From Trachythela sp. YZ-2020 (taxonomy: Eukaryota > Cnidaria > Anthozoa > Malacalcyonacea > Clavulariidae): DNA of 64,000 bases. The translations under genes and the position numbers were made by a program. Below the pieces are notes generated by a model. That model was not told the origin of the DNA. It made no database searches and was given only the letters and a program-made list of their open reading frames with translations. Shown piece by piece: positions 48,090 to 59,693 of this stretch (positions are counted from its first letter, which is position 1; the number at the start of each line of letters is the position of its first letter). Location: contig JADLSH010000012.1 of NCBI GenBank assembly GCA_016169945.1, positions 87,544-151,543 of the forward strand. The letters are read 5' to 3'.

Positions 48090-50283
48090 TTATTTTCCAG
48101 TTCCTTCAGTGTCAGATGGTCGTCCCGAAATGACGTCACTCGTTGACATGACGTCATTAGTTAATATGACGTCATTATTTATGACATCACTTGTTGATAT
48201 AACCTCATTAGTTGATAAGACATAACTTGCGGAAGATTTGCTGTTTTTTCTCGAACGAAGTCTGGTATTTGGATTAGGAGAAACTCTCCCCAGGCTTCCA
48301 GCACGACTTCGTTGTCTTGTTAGTTCTGCTTGACTGAAATCAATGTCTTGCACTTCCTATTGAAATAGAGTTGATTACTATTATCTTGTTATTAAACGAG
48401 TATAAATGCAAAATATTCTGTGTTGAAAGGAGAATGTCTGGATAATTCCAACATTATATACACAAGCTCTGGATGTAGTGTTACAATCGATTAGTTCTCT
48501 ACTAGCAGGATATTAGCTCATATCCTGCCTAATAGAAAAAGTAGAAAAATGGCTAGCAGATTTGGACAATTAAATGAATTCAAGTTTGCTTGGCAGTACG
48601 CATAAAAATGTTCTGTTATATGACTTTGCATATAATAAAACGGGTTATTCTACTCACTGTCGTCATGTATATGACTGATAGCCGTGCTTGCCGGGAAACA
48701 TGTGCTGACGTCGCCATTAATAATCATAGTTGAGTGACGTTACACAGGTGGCAGTGTTATGGATACTGATGTCGCTTGTGCTGACGTGATGGTGCTCAGC
48801 AGGTTGTATGAAGGTTTATCACTCGCGGAAACATTCGCGCTTGAGTTTGATTTCGTATCACTGTGGTCTCTGGGAACAGATGAAATCGTGAACGATATAT
48901 GTTTTATGTCATCGTCCGCGACTCGACAACTTGTTAAAGAAGTTGTGAGTGACAACACTAGCAACTTGATAAAATGGCGACATTGTCACAGCATACGGTT
49001 GTTGACTCAACAGACTTGTTACAAGTTGTTGTTGATATCCTACAATTCAACAGCATTTAAAATACTTGCGATAACCTGCTAGCAACTTGATAAAATGAAG
49101 CAACATTGTTTTGTAGCTTGTTGACGAGCTTTCTACAAGTCTGTTGCGAACACATCTTGTTGACAAGATGTGATTTTAACATTAATGTACCATAAGTATA
49201 AATATTCTTAGTGAGATATAAACTTACTGGAAGTTGTAACTGGTTCATCAAACGCAGATCGTATTGAGAAAGCATAAGTAAGTCGAGGCTCGGTATTAAT
49301 TTTCGCCGTACCAAAAACCTGACCATAATCCCCGACTGGAAGAGAGTTTCTATACCCCCCGGTGGCGCATATCCCAGCACGGGGTGGAGAGGGTGTCAGA
49401 GCAATCCTCTCTTGGAGTATTCCCGTTTGTTCTTGGAGTATCTCACAATCTTGGGAGTAATATCGGATTCCTCAGCCTAGAAAGCTAGAAACATAGAAAA
49501 ATACAAATGAGTACAATCGAACACAAACAGCGGGCTTAGATTTCAGACGGTTCAGTAGTTGGAAACAAACCACTGGAGTCGACCTTGGCAGGACATTTGC
49601 TAATACAAGTGAGTACTATACAGTTTTGTTAGATCGGCCAGTGCTATTGAAAGTTATCGAGGTTTAACGCCAGGTTACAGGAGTAATTTTGCTGTAACCC
49701 CAAAACAATTTCGGACACAGAGCGATGTTAAGTAAAAAGTATATTCGCAGAGAAATTGTGAACATGGATCTCGTTTTTACTTTGCCAATATTTTTTCTTG
49801 CTAAACATGCCCAGAAGGCAACAAAGGAAATGAATAAGGGAATGATAATATCGGTGGAGTAAAACGCGAGCCATGTTCACTGTTTTTCTCTGCGTACATT
49901 CCACACACGGCATGCTTCGTCAGAATGAAATAAGTCAGAAACAAAACACTCTACTTGTGTTCCCAACATCTTTAAAGAAATTTTCCCAACACTTATATCG
50001 CACCGTCGATAGGACAGTTACGATAACTAATGAGTACATGAGAGCTGAACGAAGTTTGTTTGTAACGTCTGTAAACAACAGAAATACTCATAATTTACTA
50101 ACTACCAATTCTAACAACACAACAAGTACTTGGCAGCTTGTAAACAAGTAACTTACTTAGTAAAACAAACAACTTACAAAACAACAATATTCAACAACGA
50201 AACGAAAAACTCACCGTGTTTTTCCTGCTACTTTCAGAAATTTCATCTAAATCACATTCATATTCTCGCTTTTTCTGTTCCAT
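48090..50283 (-). CDS. Probable gene of unknown function, one frame break
   Basis: Four candidate exons: 50215-50283 (MEQKKREYECDLDEI...), 49228-49476, 48746-48921 and 48090-48356, about 250 aa. The second exon opens AEESDITPKIV in one frame and continues EILQEQTGILQERIAL in the next; one missing base near 49447 would join them into a coiled coil. It then reads PPRAGICATGG and TYAFSIRSAF. The third exon is Ser-rich and uses a weak GTGTAA donor; its acceptor falls at the edge of a TTGTTGACAAG repeat. The last exon is basic (RQRSRAGSLGRV, RLRSRKNSKSSAS) and ends in NDV/SDV repeats. Family not recognised. The frame break may be an assembly error, a weak alternative acceptor, or a pseudogene lesion. 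Convergent with gene B. Confidence 0.5.
48925..49178. repeat. TTGTTGACAAG-rich repeat, intronic in the unknown gene
   Basis: Shortened member of the family at 13866, ending ACACATCTTGTTGACAAGATGTG. Its other edge supplies the sequence around the putative exon 3 acceptor of the gene at 48090. Confidence 0.75.
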
Positions 50284-50499
50284 TCGACATTTCAAAGATG
50301 TTAATTTCTTAACGTGCGTTCACGTCTAATCACGTCGGAGATTGTATGCTAATTAGCCAGATGACATCATCAAACAACCACTTGATGTCACGAAAGCGCA
50401 TGCGCAGCCTGCATTTTACATGCCGCAAGATTCTTTTCTAAACTCCCTATGGTTTGGTTAAACAAGAACAAGTTCGTCTGGGAGTGCAAGGGAAAAAGT

Positions 50500-51055
50500 T
50501 TACATGAGAGTTTCCACAACTTGATCAAACGAGAACAAGAGTTGCATGAGAGTTGACAAGCGAGAGTTTACATGAGAGTTTCCTCAACTTTCATTTAGCT
50601 TGATCGAAACGAGAACAAGAAGGTTGCATGAGAGTTGACAAAGCGAGAGTTTACGCATGAGAGTTTCCTCAACTTTCATTGCAACGATCAAACCGAGAAC
50701 AAGAGTTACTTGAGAGTTGACAAGCGAGAGTTTACATGAGAGTTTCTCAACTTTCATTCGCTTGATCAAACGAGAACAAGAGTTGTATGAGAGTTGACAA
50801 GCGAGAGTTTACATGAGAGTTTCCTCAACTTTCAATATTTGCTTGATCAAACGAGAACAAGAGTTACATGAGAGTTGACAAAGCGAGAATTTACATGAGA
50901 GTTTCCTCTAACTTTCATTGCTTGATCAAACGAGAACAAGAGTTGCATGAGAGTTGATTGCTGAGAGTTTACATGAGAGTTTCCTCAACTTTCCATTGCT
51001 TGATCCAAACGAGAACAAGAGTTCCATGGAGAGCGATGTTTGACCGGCGAGTTTA
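50500..51055 (-). repeat. Irregular 77-bp satellite, left part
   Basis: Reverse-complement units of the 23634 array (CTTGATCAAACGAGAACAAG, GAGTTTACATGAGAG) with many one- to four-base insertions and deletions. Continues at 56428-56905 after the inserted element. Confidence 0.88.
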
Positions 51056-54000
51056 CACTGCAAAAATCAAAGTCTAGCCTAGAATAAAATTCTTTATTTT
51101 TAGATTATTTTTCTTATTTTGAGAAATTATTTCTTGTCCAAAGAAAAATTATAAGAAAAAGTTCCTGTTTTAAAGAAAAACATTTCTTAAAATAAGAAAA
51201 TGAATCTAGGCAAGAAAATCCGGCAGACTTTTTCTTATTTCAAGAATAATATTCTTGCGTCATAGAATAATATTCTGACTATTCCTGAAACAAGAGAAAA
51301 AATTATTCTTGTTAGACTAAAAATCTATAAATTCGGTGGACAATGATATTTTCGCGCTGATTTTTCTTAATTTCAAGAATAGTTGTAATGTTATTGACAC
51401 GCCGGGCAGCTCATCAAGTAATTCGATCGACCGCAAGCGTTGCATTTTAATATGTTTTGCGTCGTATCAAAGAACATGTATTTTTAAATATCCTCCTGTA
51501 TATTTTCAATTGCCAAGAGAGTTGTTCCACCGTAACCATATTAAACAAATTAAAACTAAAAATCTATCTGGCTTTCGATATTATATATGATTGAGTTGAA
51601 AGGACTTTGTTTAAGTTAAGTTGTGGCCTCGTACGCGCAGTGGCCTTTTTTAACTAATGTACTAAGAAGACCAAAGCCCCCAGCCCCATGTTGGCCCCCC
51701 CAGTAAACTATTTTGGCCCCACCTGTCAATGAGGTCCACTTTTGTCCAAAGTATAAGCAAAGGGAAAACTGAGTTTAGAGGAAAGTTATGGTATTCTCAC
51801 AACAAAAACCTGGCTCCGTTTAGATGGGATATACTTTCGATGATGGCCCCCACTAACGATTTCTTAAAAAGGCCCTGCGTACGCGATTCAAATACAATGG
51901 TGACAAACACTTGGAACTCTGTAGGTATACAAATAAAGATTAATGAATTATTTTGGGGATATTATGAAGAGTATTCTTTTGAAGATAGAATGAGGAGTTT
52001 TCGTCAGAAAGACAGAGATTATCGTTGCTGGTTATTGTTACTTCATAGTGCTGGACTGTTCAGATATTTGAGATCAAGTTGCCTTTCAGCGGTATGCAGA
52101 CGAGTGCCATATATGGGCACCAGGGTGTTAGCGAGCGTGCTCTCACAGCGCGTCCTTTCAAAAATCTTATTGAATTAAAACTTTATACATCCAAATATTC
52201 TGCAAATTATAACGAAAATAGGAAGAAATATTCAAATATTTGAAGATTCAAACAATAATCTGAAAAGTAAGTGTTAAACTTAAGTGTAAATATTTTTAGA
52301 TTGCAGCGTGCGTGTAAATATAGGAGTATATAATCGATTGTTTCACGTATAATTTTAGCCGACGCTCATCGCATATTTTGGCTTCAAGAATATGTTATTA
52401 ATATAGACATTAAAAACTTTCTTTATATGCCTTTGTATTTACAGATTATCATTTCAAGCGATAAATACTGAAATAATATGTGTTCGAAGCGAGTCGAACT
52501 GCACTTGTCTGCTACAAGGTACGGCATGAAAATTATATTGTTGATGATCATGAATTGATGCACTTTTAAAAGTATGTGAAATATTGACTCATTTAGCTTT
52601 GATGAATAATACAATCACCAAAGCAAATCTTTAGCTTTTCGCGAGAGGAGAGCAATCCTTTATTTGTAATAATACAGTATATTGTGCAATCATAATATCA
52701 TTTCTGTCGAGAACCTGGTATGGCATCAATGACTGTTTATGTTGGGGATGCTTAGAGGGTGTAGAACCCTAGCCAGCATAGCTACCAGAGCTAGCCTAGC
52801 TCGCTTTCCCGAGAGGAATTTATTCATAAGACTTTTCAGGTCTTTCAGAGTACACGTACTTGTGTGCTAAACACAATATATAATATCGGATGAAATTATA
52901 TTTAGTAATTACACAAATATAAAATGACATCCCTACCAGATTTATACATGCTTATTGCTTGGACTACCTATTTACAAGGGCCACACAGGTAAATTTGGTG
53001 CCTGTGCTGTTTCTATTTGTGTCGTACCAAACCTGAAATCACATTTTCATGGCCAGTGACAATATTTCACAGTTATAGCCCATAGAAATGATTAGTCACT
53101 TACAGCATTATATTAATGTAAGTACAGCATTCATACTTTGCCCAGATCCTGGTGGGGATATGCTGGGCAGCTTAGTTCCCAAATAGACAAAAATGAAAAT
53201 TATTAGGAAATAATAGCAAATGCCTGATTGAGGTAAACCATTAGTTAGCCCTGCTGCCCGACCCACCTCCAATACCCTAGAGATCTTATGTTTATGGTTT
53301 TGTTTCAAAGACTTTGAAATATATAACTTAAAATGGGTAACTTTTCCCTTGATATTGACTGACATTTATTATTATTAATCTGGGTAAAATTGCACTTGAG
53401 GAAGAGTAGATTGTGACTTAATGGTTAACAGAGATACTGTGTGTATTCACAGCATTGTGTTTTAACCTCTTAATTAACTATAATGTGCCTTTTATATATT
53501 TTATAATCCTAACCTGTCTAGAGTAAGACATTTTTTAACCTATTCCCAACAATTTCCCCTAAAAATACCAATGACAATACAGTGTGCAGCTGAATGTGTT
53601 GACAAGAAACATATGTAGAATAGTAGATACATGTAGTCTGGTTTAAAACTGTCAATTTCAATATCTTTCATTGTCAAAGCAAATTACTTGTTTAGTTTCT
53701 TTCTGTGCAAAGAGGAGATGGGAAAAAATAAGCGAGCACGACGAGCAGCACTCGCAGTGAAATTATTCAACAGCGCGAGAATTTTTAGGTTGATTTGAAA
53801 ATTTGAAGAAAGATCATATATATACACTAATTATGTCTCGCTATATGGGCTTAATTTGCTTTACCAGTCATATGTTGACAGGAAATTTGCAATATTGTCG
53901 ATTGTATAACCTCGCTGGCTGATAGTTTTATCTTACAAGAATCGGATGAATGCCCTCCTTACAAAATAGGCTGATCTGAACTGACGGACTAGCTACTTTG

Positions 54001-56425
54001 TGACTACTTATATTAACTGTACTACATCATTACGCTCTGCAATATTTAAGCCTGCTTCGGCTACGCCATAAGTACTAAGTAAGTTATTAAGTTGTTAAGT
54101 AAATATATTTCATATAAACACTACAAAAATATTGAGCTACAACAAAATTGTGGAGTTTTTACATCTAAGATTCAAGATTTGTAATGCACTTTTTAACTTT
54201 TTACAACCTCATCCCCAAGCTTTTTCTGGATAAGTGATAACTGGCGATTACTGCGAGCCAAGAAATTGGTTTTGTTCCTTTTACAAATAAACAAAAATAG
54301 AAAACTGTTGGAGATGAGATGATTGTCGACTTGCCGTTAGAAATAACTTATCTGCCAACTGCCAAAAATCATTCTTTAGTTTAAAACCATCTCACCAGAC
54401 AGTATGTATGTGCATTATAGGCTACAATTTATAGCTAGATAAGCCTAGGTTTGACATATTCATCCCCCCGATCTGCAGGCTGCAGGAAATGTGTTATCTT
54501 CAGGCTGTGCTCAAAGGAAGAAAATTATTTTTTCCACCCCTTGTGGGGATTACCACCGTAGTTTTTGCAGTCGCGCTAAAACTGTCAATTTATAGATGTT
54601 CTTCTTCGCCAGGTAGATTGGTTTGTGATTATAACTTATGAACAAACACCATTGGTGCCGCAATAGTACTTGTAGTATTTGATAATTTTAACTGAAGTTT
54701 GAATAGGATAAGGAATATTAATCCCTTCTTGGGGATTTTTATGTTGCACATATTGTTGGTGCTCTTGACATGATTTAACAGTGGTTTCCGTTTTGAGTTT
54801 GCCTGACCTTGCCTCAGTTAAGACCACACTCTTAGACATAACATGTTGAGATCCAATGCACCGTAATTTGAATCACTGATCTAACTTTGGCTTAGCGGGG
54901 CTCTCAGCCTTAATTGAAAAAGAAACCCTGGGTGCATTGGGTCTGGTCCCAGTGGCTGATGTCCCCAGAGGCTCTTTCGAACAAGGTCCCATAGGTAGGT
55001 CAGCCTTGTTCCCAAATAGACAGAAAATCAGTTGAAATCACTAGTCAAGTTTTCCTTGTTCTCCCTTTGACAGGGTAAAAGTACACTTGAGGAAGAGAAC
55101 ATTTTTAATTTGCTGAGTTACTTTTAACCCTTTAATTACAATGTGCCCTGTTTAATTTATTATCCTAACCTTGTCAAGGAAACATGTTTGGTTTTACTGT
55201 GAGGGTGATTGCCACTGTGTAGGTTACTGACAACGTATGCCACAGACACAAAAAAGAGCTCTATTGCCCTGTATGCATGGGGTGTGAAGCCCTCAATTAG
55301 TCAAACTGCAGTGTGGGTCCCTCCGGATCAAGGACCCTTTCGACTAAGCTCCCCAGTTTTTGTCGGTCATAGGAGTTACAACATTGTCTTTTAAAACCTA
55401 AAATTACACCCAAGTGTACCGTACTGTTTTAGCCTATTATCTATAGTAATTGTCACCATTTCTTCTTTAAGAATTAAGATGATTTGAAAGTTGACACATC
55501 ATGCAAGGCAACAGTTATCTACAAAACATTCTAGCCACTGGATCTGTTCAATAAAGGAATAAACTGTCTTGTGAGCTCATTCCATTGTTCAACCAACAAA
55601 TGGTTTTGTTCAGAAAGAATAATTAATTTATCCAGTAATTAATCCAAAAATAATATATATTAGTTCATCCATGTTGATTACCAATGAATGCGACTTGAAA
55701 TTGAACATTTGACATCGAATGAGAACGTTAATACATAGCATTAGCATTCTGTTTATATATCAATGTTGTGTGAAAATCCGTTGTCAACATGCATGTATAA
55801 TAAAACTTTTAGAATATTGAAACAAATATTACTCCGTTTTTTTAGATTACAAAAATAATTTGTTGGATGGAAGGGACAAAATAATGCCAAGAAAATTATT
55901 GTAGTTTTGCCCCAACATTCAGGTATTTTGTTTCAAAACGTTCGGGGGAAACTAGAATATATTTCTCTGCAAGACTTTTTGTTCCTTCGATCCAAGAAAG
56001 AAATTCTCATTTTGTCCCGTGGGTAAGTAAATTATTCTCATTAAGAATGTTTTCTTATTTCAAGAATATGTTCTAGAAAATAGAGTCTTAAATCAAGAAA
56101 ATAATTCTTAGGCAGCTAAGAATATTTTTTCTTGATATAAGATATTTTTTCTAGAAGGTATTCTTGAAATGAAAGAAAAAGAACCCTGTAACAAGAATAT
56201 TTACTTACCCACGGGACAAAAATAAATAAAATTACTCTTGCCAAGATTTTTTTCTAACTAAGAATGATTTTCTTATTTTAAGAATAATTTTCTTGAAATA
56301 AGATTCTTGTCCAGAAGAATATTTTACTTACCCACAGGACAAGCCAAATTTTCTTAAAACAAGTAATTTTGTTCTTAAAAAATAAAATTATTTTCTTAAA
56401 ATAAAGAAATCGATTTTTTGCAGTG
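51056..56425. mobile_element. 5.37-kb element with CACTGCAAAAATC inverted ends and TA duplication
   Basis: Starts CACTGCAAAAATC and ends GATTTTTTGCAGTG, flanked by TA at 51054-51055 and 56426-56427. Removing it with one TA rejoins a normal satellite phrase (GAGTTTACATGAGAG), which fixes both borders. Subterminal regions (51060-51330 and 55810-56420) are dense in AAGAAAA / TTTTCTT and CAAGAAT phrases, and GTCCCGTGGGTAAG is inverted internally. Parts at 53.1-53.5 and 55.0-55.2 kb are diverged duplicates (GTTCCCAAATAGACA, CACTTGAGGAAGAG). No transposase is recognisable, so it is a non-autonomous or decayed DNA transposon; superfamily unclear, though a TA duplication fits Tc1/mariner-like insertion. 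Confidence 0.75.
51729..52178 (+). CDS. Weak 149-codon ORF inside the 5.37-kb element
   Basis: Contains NTWNSVGIQIKINELFWGYY and RQKDRDYRCWLLLLHSAG. I recognise no transposase motif or family. It may be a remnant or chance; listed because it is the longest ORF within the element. Confidence 0.15.
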   Translation: MRSTFVQSISKGKTEFRGKLWYSHNKNLAPFRWDILSMMAPTNDFLKRPCVRDSNTMVTNTWNSVGIQIKINELFWGYYEEYSFEDRMRSFRQKDRDYRCWLLLLHSAGLFRYLRSSCLSAVCRRVPYMGTRVLASVLSQRVLSKILLN

Positions 56426-56427
56426 TA

Positions 56428-56905
56428 CATGAGAGTTTCCTCAACTTTCATTGCTTGATCAAACGGAGAACAAGAGTTACATGAGAGTTGACAAGCGAGA
56501 ATTTACATGAGGAGTTTCCTCAACTCATTGCTTGATCAAAGCGAGAACAAGAGTTGCATGAGAGTTGACAGCGAGAGTTTACATGAGAGTTTCCTCCAAC
56601 TTTCATTGCTTGATCAAACGAGAACAAGAGTTGCATGAGAGTTGACAAGCTTGCGAGAGTTTACACATGAGAGTTTCCTCAACTTTCATTGCTTGATCCA
56701 AACGAGAACAAGAGTTGCGTGAGAGTTGACAAGCGAGAGTTTACATGAGGAAGTTTCCTCAACTTTCATTTGCTTGATCAAACGAGAACAAGAGTTGCAT
56801 GAGAGTTGACAAGCGAGAGTTTACGCATGAGAGTTTCCTCAACTTTCATTTGCTTGATCAAACGAGAACAAGAGTTACATGAGAGTTGACAAGCGAGTTT
56901 ACATG
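56428..56905 (-). repeat. Irregular 77-bp satellite, right part
   Basis: Continuation of 50500-51055 on the other side of the inserted element, with the same irregular small insertions (for example extra GC or G in otherwise conserved phrases). Confidence 0.88.
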
Positions 56906-57793
56906 CAGAGATAAAATTAGTCAAGAATAAACCATAGAAAATTTTTTTTTTCGATATAAGGCGAATGATAGAAATTTTTAACAATTTTAAATCAGTATTA
57001 TTTTGCAGTTTCTCTAAGGCAGTTATAGTTTCCAGGACTTTCTTACACTGCTCTGCTGAACTAGTCTCGTCAGGCCTACGTGCCACGCTTGCACGAAGCG
57101 TGACCTCGAACATTCGTTTAAAAACGTTCTCTCGTTCTTTCTGTTGCGTGCTCGCGGTAGTTTTACCACCAGAACGAAGTTTTAAATGTTCCTTCAGGCA
57201 GTTTTTAGCCTTGCTTCAAAAAATATCAAGAAGATTTAGAAAATTCTTTCAAATCCGCGTTTTTCCGCCATTTTTCCGTTTCACTTTCCAGCCAAAACAA
57301 GGGAACCTGTTCTGCCGAATTATTTGTCTCGTATTCCCCGAACTCCTCGCCAGAAATTCTGTTCATCAGCGCTGACCGCAGTCTGTTGTTGCAAAAAATA
57401 TTCTCATCGTTTGCATTTTGCTGAGATTTTTGAAATTTCGTTTTTTCAGACAATTCTTCTAAATCAAGTGTTTGTATCCATATTTTTACCCGCTTTCCCA
57501 TATTTGTCGTTATTTCCCAATAAATACGTACTTTTCGCACCTTTTCTTCGACGCTATAAGCCTCAAAAGCTTCTTTTGAATCCAATAAGAGCTCTAGTAT
57601 CCCGGAGTCAAAGATCTTACTCGTAACCCCACTTCTCTTGCTTCGTACGCTGCCAAGCTGGTGTTCCAGTAAGGCTACTCGTTCCAGGTTCATTCTGAGC
57701 CACTCGGTCGGGTATAACGTCACGTCAATATGGTCAGCGCCTTTACTGTAATGAAGTTCGACCGTCGCCAAATACTTTTCTTCTTTTTGCCAT
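56906..57793 (-). pseudogene. Broken unknown ORF (two frame changes)
   Basis: ATG at 57791-57793 starts MAKRRK; one base later the frame shifts into a 180-codon open frame down to about 57226 (YLATVELHYSKGADHID, LYPTEWLRMNLERVALLE, GKRVKIWIQTLDLEELSE). A second shift near 57220-57205 leads to AKNCLKEHLKLRSGG, VFKRMFEVTLRASVARR and CKKVLETITALEKLQ, which runs into the satellite at 56905. Composition and helix periodicity look like real protein. I do not recognise it. The breaks could be assembly indels, a short intron for the second, or decay. Confidence 0.4.
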
Positions 57794-58095
57794 TAGAGTC
57801 TGCTTGTGACTAACCAACAAAACAAAATAAGATTATCTATTTTCGTTGACAGTCCAAATTTTCAGCGCAAAGGATGTTTAAGGTTACGAATTTTACGTGT
57901 AGTTTTCCCAAATTTTCAGTGAAAAAGCCAGAAAAATTCTGATTTCAGAAAAACTTCGTTTTGATGAAATTATTTTATAAAACGCTTTCAAGTTTTGCCT
58001 GACTAAAGCAAAACTATAGGTGCTGTATAAAAACAGTTTATCCCAAAGTTTGTCTAGATATCGCAGATTTGAATCTGCATTAGTAAAAGTAAAAA

Positions 58096-58255
58096 TAACG
58101 TGTGCGGACATATTTCTCTTCTTTAATGGTTATTTTGATATGTCATTTTATTGTTGTTGTTACGGCTTCGTGGGCTATCATGACAAGATCAATTAAATCA
58201 ATATAAAAAATAAACCATTAAAGAAGAAAATTTCCGCACACGATATTTTACTACT
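58096..58255. mobile_element. Small MITE with about 35-bp inverted ends
   Basis: ACGTGTGCGGACATATTTC, TCTTTAATGGTTA at the left is inverted at the right as AAACCATTAAAGAAG, GGAAATTTTC-complement and TCCGCACACG. Confidence 0.8.
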
Positions 58256-58529
58256 TATAAAATTCAGAATTGCGATACCTAGCGTTTAAACTTTGAGATA
58301 AACGCTTCTTCACACTACCTGTTTTGTTTTATGAAGTACCTATATCTTTATTCAAGGCAGACAAAATTAGAAAGATTTTACCTGAAAACCCATCAAACGA
58401 CGTTTTTCGAAATCAGCACCTTTCCCGTCTTTTTCATTGAAAAATTTGGTAAAACTACACCTAAGAATTCGTTGCGCAATGTCAATCTACCATAACGCAC
58501 CCGTGTCTACCATTTTCGCCTTGAGGACA

Positions 58530-59110
58530 TTTGTTTGTCTGTTTGTTTGTTTGTCCGTTTGTTTGTTTTGTCATGTTTTGTTTGTCTGTTTGTCTGTTTG
58601 TCTGTTTGTTTGTTTGTTTGTCTGTTGTTTGTCCTGTTTGTTTGTTTGTCCTGTTGTTTGTTTGTCTGTTTGTCTGTTTGTTTGTCTGTCTATCTGTTTA
58701 TCTGTCTGTTTATCTGTTTATCTGTTTGTTTGTCTGTTTATCTGTTTATCTGTCTGTTTGTCTGTTTATCTGTCTGTTTGTCTGTCTGTTTATTTGTCTA
58801 TTTGTCTATCCTGTTTTATTTTGTTTGTCTGTTTGTTTGTTTGTTTGTCTGTTTGTCTGTCTGTTTATTTGTTTGTCTGTTTGTCTGTTTTGTTTGTCTG
58901 TTTGTTTGTCTGTTTGTCCTGTCACTGTTTGTTTGTCTGTCTGTTTATCTATCTATTTTGTTTACATTTGTTTGTTTTGTTTGTTTTGTTTTGTTTGTTT
59001 GTTTGTCTGTTTTGTTTGTTTGTCTGTCTCTGTTTGTCTGTTTTGTTTGTTGTTTGTCTGTCTCTGTTTGTCTGTTTGTCTGTTTGTATGTTGTGTTTTG
59101 TTTGTTCATT
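58530..59110. repeat. TTTGTCTG/TTTGTTTG microsatellite, about 580 bp
   Basis: Interrupted tetranucleotide-based repeat. Because it lacks stop codons, three overlapping Cys/Leu/Val/Phe-rich ORFs of more than 200 codons appear on the plus strand; these are artefacts. Confidence 0.95.
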
Positions 59111-59693
59111 TCGTTCATCTGTTTGATTGCTGTTTGTTTTTGTTTTAAAACTTATTGCAAACCTTTCTAACACCATCCTGTCCCATCGCATAACTGAGGT
59201 TTTCGAGGGGTTCTCCACCGAGTTACGGGATAATAACAATGAAATTATTTCAAAACTCACCCAGCATTCTGTACTGAGTTATGATACAGCGATCACGAGG
59301 ACGATAATGAATTGTTCAATTCTATATTGTCACGTCATAAGTTGCAGATTCTCGTTTGGAAATTTCAAATTATCGGAAATGTTTTAAAGATTTAAACATC
59401 CAAGTTCCAGCACTTCCTTTACCGCTTTTTCTTTTCACAAGATAAAAAGAATAGAATACTACAGACTTGCTATAAGGTTAGTAATGTCTTCATGACTCAA
59501 CAGACTTGCTACAAAGGTTGATGACTCAACAGACTTGCTACAAGGTTGATGACTCAACAGACTTGCTACAAGGTTGATGACTCAACAGACTTGCTACAGG
59601 TTGATGACTCAACAAGACTTGCTACAAGGTTGATGACTCAACAGACTTGCACTACAAGGTTGATGACTCAACAGACTTCCTGTACCAGCTTAC

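Larger units (their letters stand above)
57794..59690. other. Intergenic: MITE, microsatellite and short tandem repeat
   Basis: Contains the inverted-repeat element at 58096-58255, the microsatellite at 58530-59110 and a 28-bp tandem (GACTCAACAGACTTGCTACA, AGGTTGAT) at about 59495-59685 derived from the TTGTTGACAAG family. No supported gene. Confidence 0.6.

Noticed and set aside
58437..59170. Three overlapping plus-strand ORFs of more than 200 codons rich in Cys, Leu, Val and Phe
   Set aside because: They are translations of a TTTGTCTG-type microsatellite in all three frames; there is no other coding evidence.
59127..59387. 86-codon plus-strand ORF next to the microsatellite
   Set aside because: Partly soluble, protein-like composition (STELRDNNNEIISK) but no splice partners or recognised motif, so too weak to list as a gene.
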